The translations under genes were made by a program, and so were the position numbers. Source: Arthrobacter rhombi (GTDB lineage Bacteria > Actinomycetota > Actinomycetes > Actinomycetales > Micrococcaceae). From it: a stretch of DNA of 64,000 bases. Of the stretch, positions 1 through 10,502 are shown piece after piece. The notes under the pieces were generated by a model that was not told the origin of the DNA, searched no databases, and worked only from the letters and a program-made list of their open reading frames with translations. Numbering within the stretch: the first letter of the stretch is position 1; every line of letters begins with the position of its first letter. Where the stretch lies: positions 1 through 64,000 of the forward strand of contig NZ_FUHW01000032.1 of the NCBI RefSeq assembly GCF_900163545.1. Direction: 5' to 3'.

Positions 1-61
1 TGTGGGGGGCCCCCCCCCCGGGGGCGGGGGCACCACCACCACGGACTAGGAAAGGATAAAC
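1..61 (+). other. GC-homopolymer leader before atpG
   Basis: The 61 bases before atpG hold runs of G and C (G6, C10, G5, G5) followed by CAC repeats. The G and C runs can fold into a very stable hairpin. A purine-rich ribosome binding site (AGGAAAGG) follows before the ATG. One frame stays open from the window edge to a TAG at 47-49 and could be the last codons of atpA, but the Gly/Pro/Thr-only translation cannot be identified. The other possibility is a noncoding atpA-atpG spacer. Homopolymers of this length are also prone to base-calling errors. Confidence 0.4.
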
Positions 62-952
62 ATGGGAGCCCAGATTCGGGTCTACCGCCAGAAGATTGCC
101 TCGACCTCGTCGATGGGCAAGATCTTCAAGGCGATGGAACTGATCGCCACTTCCCGCATCGGCAAGGCACGCAGCCGTGTTTCGGCTTCAATGCCCTACG
201 CCCGTGCGATCACCCGTGCCGTTTCTGCCGTCGCGTCCCAGTCCGAGGTCGAACACCCGCTGACCACTGAGCCGGAGCAGGTCCGCCGCTCGGCCGTGTT
301 GGTGATGACCTCCGATCGCGGCTTGGCCGGTGCCTATTCGGTCAGTGCGATCAAGCAGGCAGAATCGTTGATCGAGCTGCTGCATGGCGAAGGTAAGGAA
401 ATCAGCACCTACGTCGTCGGCCGCAAGGCCCAGGCATACTTCGACTTCCGCAACCGTGAATACACACGGGTGTGGACCGGGGATACCGACGCTCCGAAGT
501 TCGAAACCGCTCAGGAGATCGGCGAGGCGCTGTTGGAGGCCTTCAATACGCCGTACGAGGAAGGCGGTGTGGAGGAAATCCACGTCGTTTTCACGCAGTT
601 CAAGTCCATGGTCCTCCAGGAGCCGACGGTCATCCGTCTACTGCCCTTGGAAGTCGTGGAGGAAGAAGTGCGACACGAGAGCGATCTGCTGCCGCTGTAC
701 GAGTACGAGCCGGAACCGGAACAGGTTCTGGACGCACTCCTGCCGCGCTACATCGAATCCCGCATCTTTGCAGCCATGCTGCAGGCGGCCGCATCGGAAC
801 TGGCAGCCCGCCAGCGCGCGATGAAGGCAGCCGGGGACAACGCCAACGAGTTGATCAAGAAGTACACGCGACTTCGGAACAACGCCCGTCAGGCCGAGAT
901 CACCCAGGAACTGTCGGAAATCGTGGCAGGCGCCGACGCGCTCAGCGCGTAG
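62..952 (+). CDS. atpG: F1F0 ATP synthase subunit gamma
   Basis: Central rotor shaft of the F1 sector, which turns inside the alpha3beta3 ring and couples proton flow to ATP synthesis at the inner face of the membrane. The 296-aa product starts [12 protein letters not shown] and ends with the conserved C-terminal helix ([20 protein letters not shown]), both diagnostic for gamma subunits. The internal segment with [14 protein letters not shown] is the conserved Rossmann-like core. Length is normal for actinobacteria. It lies upstream of atpD and atpC in the usual order, so atpA, atpH and the F0 genes should lie just left of the window. Confidence 0.98.
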   Translation: MGAQIRVYRQKIASTSSMGKIFKAMELIATSRIGKARSRVSASMPYARAITRAVSAVASQSEVEHPLTTEPEQVRRSAVLVMTSDRGLAGAYSVSAIKQAESLIELLHGEGKEISTYVVGRKAQAYFDFRNREYTRVWTGDTDAPKFETAQEIGEALLEAFNTPYEEGGVEEIHVVFTQFKSMVLQEPTVIRLLPLEVVEEEVRHESDLLPLYEYEPEPEQVLDALLPRYIESRIFAAMLQAAASELAARQRAMKAAGDNANELIKKYTRLRNNARQAEITQELSEIVAGADALSA

Positions 953-2470
<1,518 letters not shown>

Positions 2471-2472
2471 CC

Positions 2473-2757
2473 ATGGCCGAACTCGAAGTCGAAATCGTTG
2501 CCGCGGACCACTTCGTGTGGTCCGGGGCAGCGTCCCTGGTCAAGGCACGCACCAGCGATGGCGAGATCGGCGTCATGCCCGGGCATAGCCCGGTCCTGGC
2601 GGTTCTCGCGGCAGGCGAGCTGGCCATCGTGCCCTCAAATGGTGAGCGGTTCACGGTCCAGGCCGACGGCGGTTTCTTCTCGGTCGACAAGGACCGGGTT
2701 GTTATCGTGGCTGACAATGCGCAGCTCGACGATACCGCCACGGTAGGAAACCGATAG
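2473..2757 (+). CDS. atpC: F1F0 ATP synthase subunit epsilon
   Basis: Epsilon subunit, which binds the foot of gamma and contacts the c-ring. The 94-aa product contains the beta-sandwich domain with the family motif DGEIGVMPGHSPVLAVL. It lacks the C-terminal helical hairpin that acts as an inhibitory arm in many bacteria; this short form is common in Micrococcales. The ATG at 2473 lies 2 nt after the atpD stop, consistent with translational coupling. An upstream in-frame GTG at 2440 would add 11 residues read over the end of atpD and is not supported. Confidence 0.96.
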   Translation: MAELEVEIVAADHFVWSGAASLVKARTSDGEIGVMPGHSPVLAVLAAGELAIVPSNGERFTVQADGGFFSVDKDRVVIVADNAQLDDTATVGNR

Positions 2758-2764
2758 TCCGCCC

Positions 2765-3196
2765 TTGAAAGACATCGGCATTCCCGTCATCATTCTGGCT
2801 GTTGCCTTGCTGTTGTTCTTGATGATGTTGGGTGCCATGGGGTTGCGTCGCCATCAATTGCGGCGTGCCCTGGGTACCTTCGACGCCTCCATCTCCACGT
2901 CTTCAGGGAAGTGGATGATGGGGGTTTGTCGTTATACGGGGACCGATCTGGAATTTCTTCGGCTATTTTCGGTCACACCGGTGCCCCTGTACCGGTATGC
3001 CAGGACATCGCTGGAACTCATCGGGTGGCGGGAATCCGAAGGCGAGGAACGAATCCGTATCCAGCCGGGGGCAGTCGTTGTTGACCTGACCGCGGAAGGC
3101 GTACCGATCCTCCTGGCCATGGACTATGGCTCCTATACGGGCCTCCGCAGCTGGATCGAAGCCGGCCCGGTGGCCGGTGTCGGCACCTGGCGCTGA
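2765..3196 (+). CDS. DUF2550 family membrane-anchored protein
   Basis: A 143-aa protein with one N-terminal transmembrane helix (residues 5-27, IPVIILAVALLLFLMMLGAM), then a cytoplasmic Arg-rich turn (LRRHQLRR) and a soluble beta-rich domain. DUF2550 proteins sit right after atpC in many actinobacteria; their function is unknown. The start is a TTG at 2765, 7 nt after atpC, with no obvious Shine-Dalgarno, so translation probably depends on coupling to atpC. It is the last gene of the ATP synthase transcript because a strong hairpin follows. Confidence 0.85.
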   Translation: MKDIGIPVIILAVALLLFLMMLGAMGLRRHQLRRALGTFDASISTSSGKWMMGVCRYTGTDLEFLRLFSVTPVPLYRYARTSLELIGWRESEGEERIRIQPGAVVVDLTAEGVPILLAMDYGSYTGLRSWIEAGPVAGVGTWR

Positions 3197-3217
3197 TCCT
3201 GCTCACACCCCGGACCG

Positions 3218-3261
3218 AAGAATGGCGCGCATCCCGTGAGTACGGGGTGCGCGCCATTCTT
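3218..3261. terminator. Bidirectional terminator hairpin after the atp operon
   Basis: A 20-bp inverted repeat with a 4-nt loop: AAGAATGGCGCGC... pairs with ...GCGCGCCATTCTT with a single G.U wobble, and is followed by TATTT. It separates the end of the rightward atp-DUF2550 transcript from the leftward cspA gene and could stop both. Confidence 0.85.
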
Positions 3262-3299
3262 ATTTCGGCTGGCTGACCGGCCGGTGGCCGGGCGGCCCT

Positions 3300-3503
3300 C
3301 TAGATTCCTGTGACTCCCGTGGCCTGGGGGCCCTTGGCACCCTGGCCGATCTCGAACTCGACCCGCTGGTTTTCCTCCAGCGTGCGGAAACCGTTGCTCT
3401 GGATTTCCGAGTAGTGGACGAACACATCGCCGTCAGCCTCGTCCGGCGTGATGAAGCCGAAGCCCTTCTCAGCGTTGAACCACTTCACGGTGCCCTGCGC
3501 CAT
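3300..3503 (-). CDS. cspA: Cold-shock protein, CspA family
   Basis: A 67-aa single OB-fold nucleic-acid-binding protein. Both RNA-binding motifs are intact: RNP1-like KGFGFITP (residues 13-20) and RNP2-like VFVHYSEI. Such proteins bind single-stranded RNA and melt secondary structure. A clear GGAG lies 7-8 nt before the ATG. The gene faces the atp operon across the shared terminator and has an unusually long, structured leader, which fits post-transcriptional temperature control. The symbol is the family name; the paralogue cannot be told from sequence alone. Confidence 0.96.
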   Translation of the reverse strand: MAQGTVKWFNAEKGFGFITPDEADGDVFVHYSEIQSNGFRTLEENQRVEFEIGQGAKGPQATGVTGI

Positions 3504-3710
3504 GTATATCTCCTCATTGATGTGAAACTAACCGCACACGGCGTCTTGCCGCGTCCGGACGGTACCGAAGTGAGAAGACGCCGACGGGGCCGGCGGTGCT
3601 TCACACCCGCAACCTGCTTTGCGGGCATGTATATGACCAACACAAAGACTGAGTTGATCATCACACATCAATGTGAGGTATTCAACGACAAAAGCCCATG
3701 TGGCCGGGGA
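3504..3710 (-). promoter_or_regulatory. Long structured 5' leader and promoter of the cold-shock gene
   Basis: No gene is present between cspA and nagA. On the minus strand a TATACA -10-like box lies at 3633-3628, which would give a leader of about 115 nt. The leader contains a perfect 8-bp pairing, GGCGTCTT (3582-3575) with AAGACGCC (3547-3540), enclosing a further GTCCGGAC palindrome, just upstream of the GGAG ribosome binding site. Long folded leaders are known to control cspA-type mRNAs by temperature. The exact fold is my inference. Confidence 0.55.
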
Positions 3711-4946
3711 TTACCCACGATTCGGAGCCAGTTCGACCCCATCGCGGTAGACCTTCAGGAGCCGGAAATGGCGATCCACGATCACGGCGTCGGCGCTGAA
3801 GCCGATGCCCAGGGCGCCGACCTCATCGGTGAGACCCACCAATTCGGCGGGTACCGAGGTCGCTGAAAGCACCGCCTGCTCGAGGGGCACACCGCCCTCG
3901 ACGGCGCTGCGGACCACATCCAACATGGTGGCGGTGCCACCGGCGAGGGAGTTTCCTTCGGCCAACCGGGCGGCGCCATCGGAGACCACGACGTCCTGCG
4001 GGCCCAGGGTGTACTGCCCGTCGGGCAGGCCGGTAGCGGCCATGGAATCGGTGACCAACACGATGGCTTCGGGGCCCAGCAGCACGAACATCGCCCGGAC
4101 GATCGCCGGGTCCAGATGCACGCCATCGGCGATCAGCTCGACGACGGCCTTGCCAGCGGCAGCAGCCTCGAGGCAGGCGGCTACCGGGCCGGGGGAGCGG
4201 TGGTGCATCGGGGGCATCCCGTTGAACAGGTGGGTCACGGTGGCGCGTTCGGTATAGCCATCGAAGCCGGCCGAGGAGAGTTCCTCGACGGCCACGTCGA
4301 GGGATGCGGTGACCGTGGCCGCGTCGGCGTTGGTATGCCCGAGTGAAGGAAGGACTCCGTGGGAAACGAGCTGCTCCACCAAGGCGTCGGAGCCGGCGAG
4401 CTCTGGAGCGTAGGTCATGGTGCGCAGCTGGCCCCTCGCGGCGGCGACCAGTTCGTCGACGAAGGCAGGGTCGGGAGCAGAGAGTAGTGAGGGGTCCTGG
4501 GCTCCACAGCGGACGGTGGAGAGGAACGGGCCCTCGGCGTGGATTCCGGCGATGACCTCGCGTTCGGCGAAATCGGCCAGCACTGTTGCGGCGGAGAGCA
4601 TATCGGCCCGGGTGGCGGTCACCAAGGAGGCGAGCAACGTCGTCGTCCCGGAGGCGTGCAGAAAGTTGATGGATCGCGCTGCGGCTTCGGCGTCACCGCT
4701 GGGGAAGTCTCCGCCCGCGGCCCCGTGGCAATGGACATCGACGAGCCCGGGCAGGATCGTCGCCCCGGAGGGCAACTGCACATCGGGATGGGAGGAGGAG
4801 TCCGGCCAGTGGGCGAATTCCTCGGCGGTGCCGACAAAGACGATGCGGTCGCCTTCGAAGGCGATCACGGCGTCGTCCAGGATGCTACCTCCGGTGACGG
4901 CACGGCCGCGCAGTGACAGCCGGGTGGGTTCTTCGGTTGAAGTCAT
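3711..4946 (-). CDS. nagA: N-acetylglucosamine-6-phosphate deacetylase
   Basis: Hydrolyses GlcNAc-6-phosphate to glucosamine-6-phosphate and acetate in amino-sugar and cell-wall recycling. The 411-aa product is an amidohydrolase-fold enzyme with the metal motif HCHG (GLVDVHCHGAAGG), the metal-bridging Glu in GIHAEGPFLS, His in SLGHTNADA and THLFNGMPPMHHR, and the catalytic Asp in LVTDSMAATG. The start at 4946 is fixed by a TATGCT box (4958-4953) ending 6 nt before the ATG, which predicts a leaderless mRNA; a longer upstream frame is not needed. No nagB is adjacent. Confidence 0.95.
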   Translation of the reverse strand: MTSTEEPTRLSLRGRAVTGGSILDDAVIAFEGDRIVFVGTAEEFAHWPDSSSHPDVQLPSGATILPGLVDVHCHGAAGGDFPSGDAEAAARSINFLHASGTTTLLASLVTATRADMLSAATVLADFAEREVIAGIHAEGPFLSTVRCGAQDPSLLSAPDPAFVDELVAAARGQLRTMTYAPELAGSDALVEQLVSHGVLPSLGHTNADAATVTASLDVAVEELSSAGFDGYTERATVTHLFNGMPPMHHRSPGPVAACLEAAAAGKAVVELIADGVHLDPAIVRAMFVLLGPEAIVLVTDSMAATGLPDGQYTLGPQDVVVSDGAARLAEGNSLAGGTATMLDVVRSAVEGGVPLEQAVLSATSVPAELVGLTDEVGALGIGFSADAVIVDRHFRLLKVYRDGVELAPNRG

Positions 4947-5025
4947 GCCCCCAGCATAGTTTCTGCCCGGCGGGCGACCTAGATGGGGGCCGCGGGTGAA
5001 GCTGGACTCCGCTGGAGTCGGGGAC

Positions 5026-5721
5026 TCAGAACAGCCGGGAAGCGCTGTCATCGACCCCACGCATGGCGTCGTAATCCAGGGTCAGGCATTCGATTCCGCG
5101 GTCCGTGGCCAGGGTGCGTGCCTGGGGTTTGATCTGCTGTGCCGCGAAGATCCCGCGTACCGGTGCCAGCAGCGGATCCCGGTTCATCAGTTCCAGATAA
5201 CGGGTGAGCTGTTCGACGCCATCGATATCGCCACGGCGTTTGAGCTCGATCGCCACGGTCGAGCCCTCGGCATCACGGGCGAGGATATCCACCGGCCCGA
5301 TCGCTGTCATGTATTCGCGGCGTACGAGCTTGAATCCCTCGCCCACGGTATGGATCTGTTCGGCCAGCAGCCGCTGCAGGTCGGCTTCGACGCCATCCTT
5401 GATCAGGCCGGGATCGGTACCGAGGTCATGGCTGGAATCGTGCAGGACCTCGTGGATCCTGATCACCAGGTGGTCGTCGACCTTGGAGTGTTGGACACGC
5501 CAGGTCTCCACGACGCCCTCGGCTGCGGCATCCTCGTCGGCCGGGGCGATATGCATGGTCGCCGGTGGGCTCATCCAGTTCAACGGCTTATAGGAGCCGC
5601 CGTCCGAGTGGATGAGGACGGAGCCGTCGGCCTTGACCATGAGCAGGCGGGTCGCCAACGGCAGATGGGCACGCAGACGGCCCAGGTAATCGACTGAGCA
5701 ACGAGCTATCACTAAACGCAC
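5026..5721 (-). CDS. nucS: Mismatch-specific endonuclease NucS
   Basis: Non-canonical mismatch repair nuclease of actinobacteria, which lack MutS/MutL. The 231-aa product starts [16 protein letters not shown], as in known NucS. It has the N-terminal beta-sandwich DNA-binding domain and a RecB-like nuclease domain with Asp145 (GPVDIL), Glu159 and Lys161 (ELKRR). The C-terminal SRLF resembles the sliding-clamp binding tail of NucS. The GTG at 5721 is chosen on homology and on a TAGAGT box at 5734-5729 ending 7 nt upstream, giving a leaderless transcript. It is divergent from the next gene, which has the same kind of promoter. Confidence 0.95.
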   Translation of the reverse strand: MRLVIARCSVDYLGRLRAHLPLATRLLMVKADGSVLIHSDGGSYKPLNWMSPPATMHIAPADEDAAAEGVVETWRVQHSKVDDHLVIRIHEVLHDSSHDLGTDPGLIKDGVEADLQRLLAEQIHTVGEGFKLVRREYMTAIGPVDILARDAEGSTVAIELKRRGDIDGVEQLTRYLELMNRDPLLAPVRGIFAAQQIKPQARTLATDRGIECLTLDYDAMRGVDDSASRLF

Positions 5722-5794
5722 ATCCAGCACTCTACCGTCCGATCCGGTAGCTGGCATTCCCGGAGGAGCGATAGAAAGCGATACGATCACGAAC

Positions 5795-6139
5795 ATGCCC
5801 CGTTCCAACCGCTCGCGCCGTCCCCAGCGTCAGGCCCGCCCCAATAAATGGGCGCACGCCGATCAGCGTCGGGACGGGGAGAACGAGGGCTTCAAGGGCC
5901 CGGGCCTGTCGATTCCGTCGTTGCAGAGCGCACCGGATGGCCAATGGCATGTGCGGCGTATTTCGGCCGCCCGGGCCGGTAAGAACTACACCTGCCCGGG
6001 GTGCCATCGCACGATTGATCCGGGGATTGAGCATATTGTCGCCTGGCGGGCGGACCATTGGAGCGGCGAGGAGGCTTCGGCAGCTTCGCGGCGCCACTGG
6101 CACCTGAAATGCTGGAGCGGCCGCAGCTTCCGCTACTAA
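5795..6139 (+). CDS. Small actinobacterial zinc-motif protein next to nucS
   Basis: A 114-aa protein with a basic N-terminus (residues 1-40 rich in Arg/Gln/Pro) and a C-terminal cluster CPGC...H...HWHLKCW that looks like a Cys/His zinc site. Similar proteins occur beside nucS in Arthrobacter relatives, but no function is known to me. The ATG at 5795 is preceded by TACGAT (5782-5787) with a 7-nt spacer, so this gene and nucS form a divergent pair of predicted leaderless transcripts. Nucleic-acid binding is plausible from the basic tail, but this is inference. Confidence 0.8.
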   Translation: MPRSNRSRRPQRQARPNKWAHADQRRDGENEGFKGPGLSIPSLQSAPDGQWHVRRISAARAGKNYTCPGCHRTIDPGIEHIVAWRADHWSGEEASAASRRHWHLKCWSGRSFRY

Positions 6140-6201
6140 AGGAGGCCCCTCATTCGGAGGCGATTCGGCAGGGCGTGCGGAGAAGCGGGGCGTGCGGGGG
6201 A

Positions 6202-7488
6202 CTAGCGCCGTTCCTGCCGGGCCATGAAGACCTCGCGGATCAGTAGTATCGCGGAAGCCGCCAGCGGGATGGCCATCAGGGCGCCGACGATGCCCATCAG
6301 CGTCCCCCCGGCGATGACGGCGATGACGGCGACGGCACCGGGAACCGCGACGGTGCGTTGCATGACCCGGGGTGAGATGAAGTAGGCCTCGAACTGCAGG
6401 TAGCCGAAGTAGAAGATGGCATAGACCACCGCCGTCTCCCAGCCCACCGTCAGGGCGATCAGTGACACCAGGATCCCGGCAATGACGGCCCCGACCAGGG
6501 GGATGAAGGCCAGGACGACGACGACCAGCGCCAGGAGCAGCGAATAGGGGACGCCGACGATCGACATGATGATGAAGGCGTAGAGGGCGTTGAGCAAGGC
6601 AACAATGGCCTGACCCATCACGTAGTTACCGACGCTGTTGGAGATCTGCTCGGAGAGCAGTTCCACGCGTTCGCGTTTGGAGCGCGGGGCCAACCGATAG
6701 AACCAGGACTTGAGCCCGGGCAGTGCCGCCAGGATATAGATGGCCAGTACCAGCACGATCAGCGTACCGAACAGTCCTTGGGCTACGACGCTGCCCACCC
6801 CGATGACCCCGCCGAAGACCCCTCCCAGGGCATCGGTGTTCTGGAAGAACTTATCGACTTCTTCGGTGATCCGTTCGCGGACCTGGAACTGTTCATCGAC
6901 GGTGGTGAAGAAATCGGAGTTCAGGAAGCTGTCGACGATATCCGGGGCCTTCTCGACGAAGGCGGTGGTCTGCTTGACGATCGTGGGGATGAGGATGCCC
7001 ACCGCTCCACCGAAAATGACGGCCAGCAACAGCATGGCCGCGAGCACGCCTACCGGGCGGGGGACCCGGTGGCGTTCCAGATACCTGACAATCGGATCCA
7101 AGCCCAGAGCGATGAACAGCGCGATCGCGATCCAGACCAGCAACGAGCCGACGTTGGTCAGGATGAAGTAGAGCAGCAGCGCCAATCCGACGCCGACACT
7201 GAACATGAACCCGGTAAAGACCGGATGGCGGACCCCCGGGACGCCGATCGCGGGTTCAGGGCCGTCGCCGTGATCCGATGGAGGGCGGTTCGAATCCGCA
7301 GTGGTGATCTTCAGGAAGCGCAGCAAACGACTCAGGAACGACGGCGGCCGTGTTTCGGCGGCAGCGGTCCCCGAGCCGGGGGGCTGCTGGGAAGCGATGC
7401 TCTCGGCGCGCGGACCATCCGGTACACCGTCGTCGGTGCCGAGGGTGGATTCGCCGTCTTCCGGGGTGGCGTTGCTCTCCTTCATCAC
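6202..7488 (-). CDS. AI-2E family (PerM-like) membrane transporter
   Basis: A 428-aa polytopic membrane protein. The first ~80 residues are a hydrophilic Pro/Ser/Glu-rich cytoplasmic tail. About eight transmembrane helices follow, with the family core LVVVVLAFIPLVGAVIAG and a long soluble loop between helices 3 and 4 (KQTTAFVEKAPDIVDSFLNS), typical of the AI-2E/UPF0118 family. Members are linked to autoinducer export or Na+/H+ exchange; the substrate here is unknown. The start is the GTG at 7488: a TAGGCT box (7501-7496) ends 7 nt upstream, and the next codon is ATG. It stands alone and is divergent from the following gene. Confidence 0.88.
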   Translation of the reverse strand: MMKESNATPEDGESTLGTDDGVPDGPRAESIASQQPPGSGTAAAETRPPSFLSRLLRFLKITTADSNRPPSDHGDGPEPAIGVPGVRHPVFTGFMFSVGVGLALLLYFILTNVGSLLVWIAIALFIALGLDPIVRYLERHRVPRPVGVLAAMLLLAVIFGGAVGILIPTIVKQTTAFVEKAPDIVDSFLNSDFFTTVDEQFQVRERITEEVDKFFQNTDALGGVFGGVIGVGSVVAQGLFGTLIVLVLAIYILAALPGLKSWFYRLAPRSKRERVELLSEQISNSVGNYVMGQAIVALLNALYAFIIMSIVGVPYSLLLALVVVVLAFIPLVGAVIAGILVSLIALTVGWETAVVYAIFYFGYLQFEAYFISPRVMQRTVAVPGAVAVIAVIAGGTLMGIVGALMAIPLAASAILLIREVFMARQERR

Positions 7489-7684
7489 GAGCTTGAGCCT
7501 ACCTTCCGGCCGCCACTCAGCGGGTGTTTCCCCTCCGGGGGACTAACACATCACGTGCTCCGGAACACAGGTGGGAACCGCTGGGGTAACCGATTCGTTA
7601 TCATTGGAGTGCGGTCAGGCTGCAACTGTGCCCGACCACAACCGAGGCCGATCATCGACCCCCATTTTTGTTAGGTGTAATTAC

Positions 7685-9376
7685 GTGCGAATCTTCATTG
7701 CTGCGATCTCCATATTATTGGGCGCCCTGGCCCTGGTGGTGGGGATCGGGCAGCGGACCTTCTGGGCACCGCCCGAGACCGTGACGGCGACTGTGCAGAC
7801 CGAACTGAAGGATGCTCCGCTGACCGTGGTCGAGCCCGGTGCCGCGGAAATCGAGGACCGTCCAGTTGATGTCACGATCGAAGCCGACGGTGAGTTCACC
7901 GCGGCACTGGGGCGTAGTTCCGACGTCGACGCCTGGGTCGGCAAGGCAGCCCATAACACCATTTCGGGTATCGATAGTGAAGCCATGTCCCTGACGGCCG
8001 AGCATTCCAAGGGAGAGGCCAAGGTCCCGAACCCTAAGAACTCGGACCTCTGGGTCGCTTCCGAATCCGCTGATTCGCATATGGTCCACCGCTGGACCGA
8101 GCCGGATGAGGGCGATTGGTCGCTCTTGCTGGCCGCTGACGGGACGAAGGCCGCTCCCACCGAAATCACCGTTTCTTGGGAGAACGACGCCACCGCACCG
8201 TTCTCGATCCCGCTGATCATCGTCGGTTCCCTGCTGGTCCTCTTCGGCCTGGCCACCGTTCTGGTCGGACGCCGTGGGCGAGGACAAGGCCCGGAGGGCT
8301 CAGGCTCCACCGGCGGCGGTTCGACGGCCCCGACCGCAGGCTCAGGAACCGGCTCATCGACGCTCCAGCGCACGGCTACGGTCGTTGCTGCGGCAGCATT
8401 GGTCCTGATTCCCGCGGGGCCGGCTTCCGCTGCCACCAACAGTGCCTCGGACTCTCCTTCCGAATCCAGTGTGGCGCAGGACCAGGAAGGCGCGGGGTCC
8501 TACGCCGTGCTGCAGGAAGACCAGCTTGACCGTATTCTGGAATCCATCTCGGATACCGTCTCCAGCGGGGATAAGGCACGCGATGCCAAGAAGCTGACGG
8601 CCCGTGTCGGCGGGGATGCCCTGTCGTTGCGCAAAACCAATTATTCCCAGCGAAGCGACGGATTGAAGATCCCCGCACCGGGCACCGTGGCTGCGGCGCC
8701 GATCCGTTCGGCAGCGGTGACCACCACGACCAAGTGGCCGCGTACCGCGATGATCGTGACGCAGGCCAAGGACGCGAAGATCCCGCGGGTTCTGGTGCTC
8801 AAGCAGGATGATCCCCGCGCGAACTACAAACTCATCAATGAGGTCTCCATGCTCCCCGGTTCGGAGTTCCCGGGGTTGGCCGTGGGCGATACCTCGGTGC
8901 GTACCTTGGGCGTCAAGGACGGATCGCTCATGTCGCCTCCGGCGACGGCTGCCAAGGATCTCGCGACCTTCCTGGGTGATGCGAAGTCCAAGAAGAAGAG
9001 CCAGTTCGCGGAGAGCGCCTTCATCACGGCCACCCAGAAGGGACAGGCCAAGGAGATCAAGGAAAATAAGAACGCCAAGATCAAGTACGAACATGCTGTC
9101 GACGCGAAGTCCCTCGAGGTGCTATCCACTCCCAACGGCGGCGCGCTGGTCAGCGGTCAATTGACGAGCACCATGACGGCCACCCCGAAGGAAGAGGGAG
9201 GCACCGTGAAATTGGATGACGCCAGCGCCAAGCTCGCCGACGCCAAGACCACCAAAAAGGGTGTGGTGACCACGTCCGCCGAGCCCGTGGTCTTCTATAT
9301 CCCCGGGAAGGACAGCAAGGACAAGATCCGCCTCATTGCGGGGGAGTCGGCCTTGGTGTCTTCCAAGGTGAAGTAG
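7685..9376 (+). CDS. Multi-domain membrane protein of unknown function, two extracytoplasmic domains
   Basis: Not recognised as a named family. The 563-aa product starts with a transmembrane helix or uncleaved signal (residues 3-20, IFIAAISILLGALALVVG). A ~150-aa beta-rich extracytoplasmic domain follows, then a second helix (IPLIIVGSLLVLFGLATVLV, about 175-195), a Gly/Ser/Thr-rich cytoplasmic linker, a third helix ending PAGPASAA (about 225-250), and a long extracytoplasmic domain of ~310 aa to the C-terminus. The GTG at 7685 is chosen because it opens directly into the first helix; longer frames add residues unlike a protein N-terminus. An envelope role is inferred from topology only. Confidence 0.75.
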   Translation: MRIFIAAISILLGALALVVGIGQRTFWAPPETVTATVQTELKDAPLTVVEPGAAEIEDRPVDVTIEADGEFTAALGRSSDVDAWVGKAAHNTISGIDSEAMSLTAEHSKGEAKVPNPKNSDLWVASESADSHMVHRWTEPDEGDWSLLLAADGTKAAPTEITVSWENDATAPFSIPLIIVGSLLVLFGLATVLVGRRGRGQGPEGSGSTGGGSTAPTAGSGTGSSTLQRTATVVAAAALVLIPAGPASAATNSASDSPSESSVAQDQEGAGSYAVLQEDQLDRILESISDTVSSGDKARDAKKLTARVGGDALSLRKTNYSQRSDGLKIPAPGTVAAAPIRSAAVTTTTKWPRTAMIVTQAKDAKIPRVLVLKQDDPRANYKLINEVSMLPGSEFPGLAVGDTSVRTLGVKDGSLMSPPATAAKDLATFLGDAKSKKKSQFAESAFITATQKGQAKEIKENKNAKIKYEHAVDAKSLEVLSTPNGGALVSGQLTSTMTATPKEEGGTVKLDDASAKLADAKTTKKGVVTTSAEPVVFYIPGKDSKDKIRLIAGESALVSSKVK

Positions 9377-9436
9377 TCCTCGTGGTCCACGGCAGCCCAT
9401 TGGGCACCCGAACGAGGCAGACCATAAGGTAGGGGC

Positions 9437-10393
9437 ATGAGCAATACCGAACCAGCAGCAGCTTCCAGCCGCGGCGCCGTTGATCTCTCGGGACTCGGCG
9501 CCCAGAACCCGCAGGCCGCCCAGGTACCGGGCGCTGAGCACGCCCCGGCAGCGCCGGGCGGGCCGCCACCGCCCGCCGCAGAGGGGGCGACGTGGGCCGC
9601 CTCGGTGAACCAGCAGGAATTCACCCAACTGGTCCAAGTCTCCAACACGGCGCCCGTTGTCGTCTCGCTGGGCACCGGTGCTTCCCCGGCCTCGGCGAAG
9701 TTGGACGCGACACTGCGCGACCTCATCGACGGCTATGCCGGCCGACTGGTCCTGGCGTTGGTGGACACCGACCGGGAACCGGCAATTGCGCAAGCCTTCA
9801 GGGTCCAGCAGGTCCCTGCCGTGGTGGCCTTGCTCAATGGCCAGCCCGTTCCGCTGTTCCAAGGCGACGCGGCCCCCGAGCAGATTGCTTCACTGCTGCA
9901 AGAACTCCTCCAACTCGGGGTCCAGCACGGCGTCACCGGGACGGTGCCGCCCTTCGGTGCGCCCCAGGCGGAGCAGCCGGTTCCGCCCCTGCACCAAGAG
10001 GCGATGGACGCCATCGACGCCGGAGACTATGCCGGGGCCATTGCCGCCTACCGTAAGGCATTGGCCGAGAAACCCAACGACGACGATGCCCAGACCGGAC
10101 TGCAGCATGTCGAGCTACTCCAGCGCACAGCCTTCTCCGACCTCGATTCGGCTCGTAAAGCAGCAGCTGACAACCCCGAAGGCATCGACGAACAGCTAGC
10201 CGTCGCCGATCTGGATGTCCTGGGAGGCCATGTCGAAGATGCTTTCGCCCGGCTCGTTTCCTTGGTGGGGCGCACAGCAGGGGAAGACCGTGAGCGAGTC
10301 CGTGCCCGGCTGGTTTCGCTGTATGCAGTGGTCGGAGCCCAGGACGAGCGTGTCGTGAAGTCACGACAAAAGCTGGCGCGCGTCCTGTTCTAG
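9437..10393 (+). CDS. YbbN-like thioredoxin-fold / TPR co-chaperone lacking CxxC
   Basis: A 318-aa protein: Pro/Ala-rich N-terminus (1-55), thioredoxin-fold domain (about 60-160), then tetratricopeptide helices (about 180-310, for example AMDAIDAGDYAGAIAAYRKA). This matches the YbbN/CnoX family. The thioredoxin active-site position reads GTGASPAS, with no cysteines, so redox activity is not expected, while the fold residues around the cis-Pro loop (VQQVPAVVAL) are kept. A TAAGGT box at 9425-9430 ends 6 nt before the ATG, predicting a leaderless mRNA. A chaperone role is inferred from the family. Confidence 0.88.
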   Translation: MSNTEPAAASSRGAVDLSGLGAQNPQAAQVPGAEHAPAAPGGPPPPAAEGATWAASVNQQEFTQLVQVSNTAPVVVSLGTGASPASAKLDATLRDLIDGYAGRLVLALVDTDREPAIAQAFRVQQVPAVVALLNGQPVPLFQGDAAPEQIASLLQELLQLGVQHGVTGTVPPFGAPQAEQPVPPLHQEAMDAIDAGDYAGAIAAYRKALAEKPNDDDAQTGLQHVELLQRTAFSDLDSARKAAADNPEGIDEQLAVADLDVLGGHVEDAFARLVSLVGRTAGEDRERVRARLVSLYAVVGAQDERVVKSRQKLARVLF

Positions 10394-10502
10394 CAATAGC
10401 CTCCCGCGGCGCGGCTCGGCGGGATCTACCCCTGAAGGCTGACGGGGTGATTCAGCCATGAGGATGATGCCCGCGGCAGGGGCCCACTGTTAGGTTCGGA
10501 GC

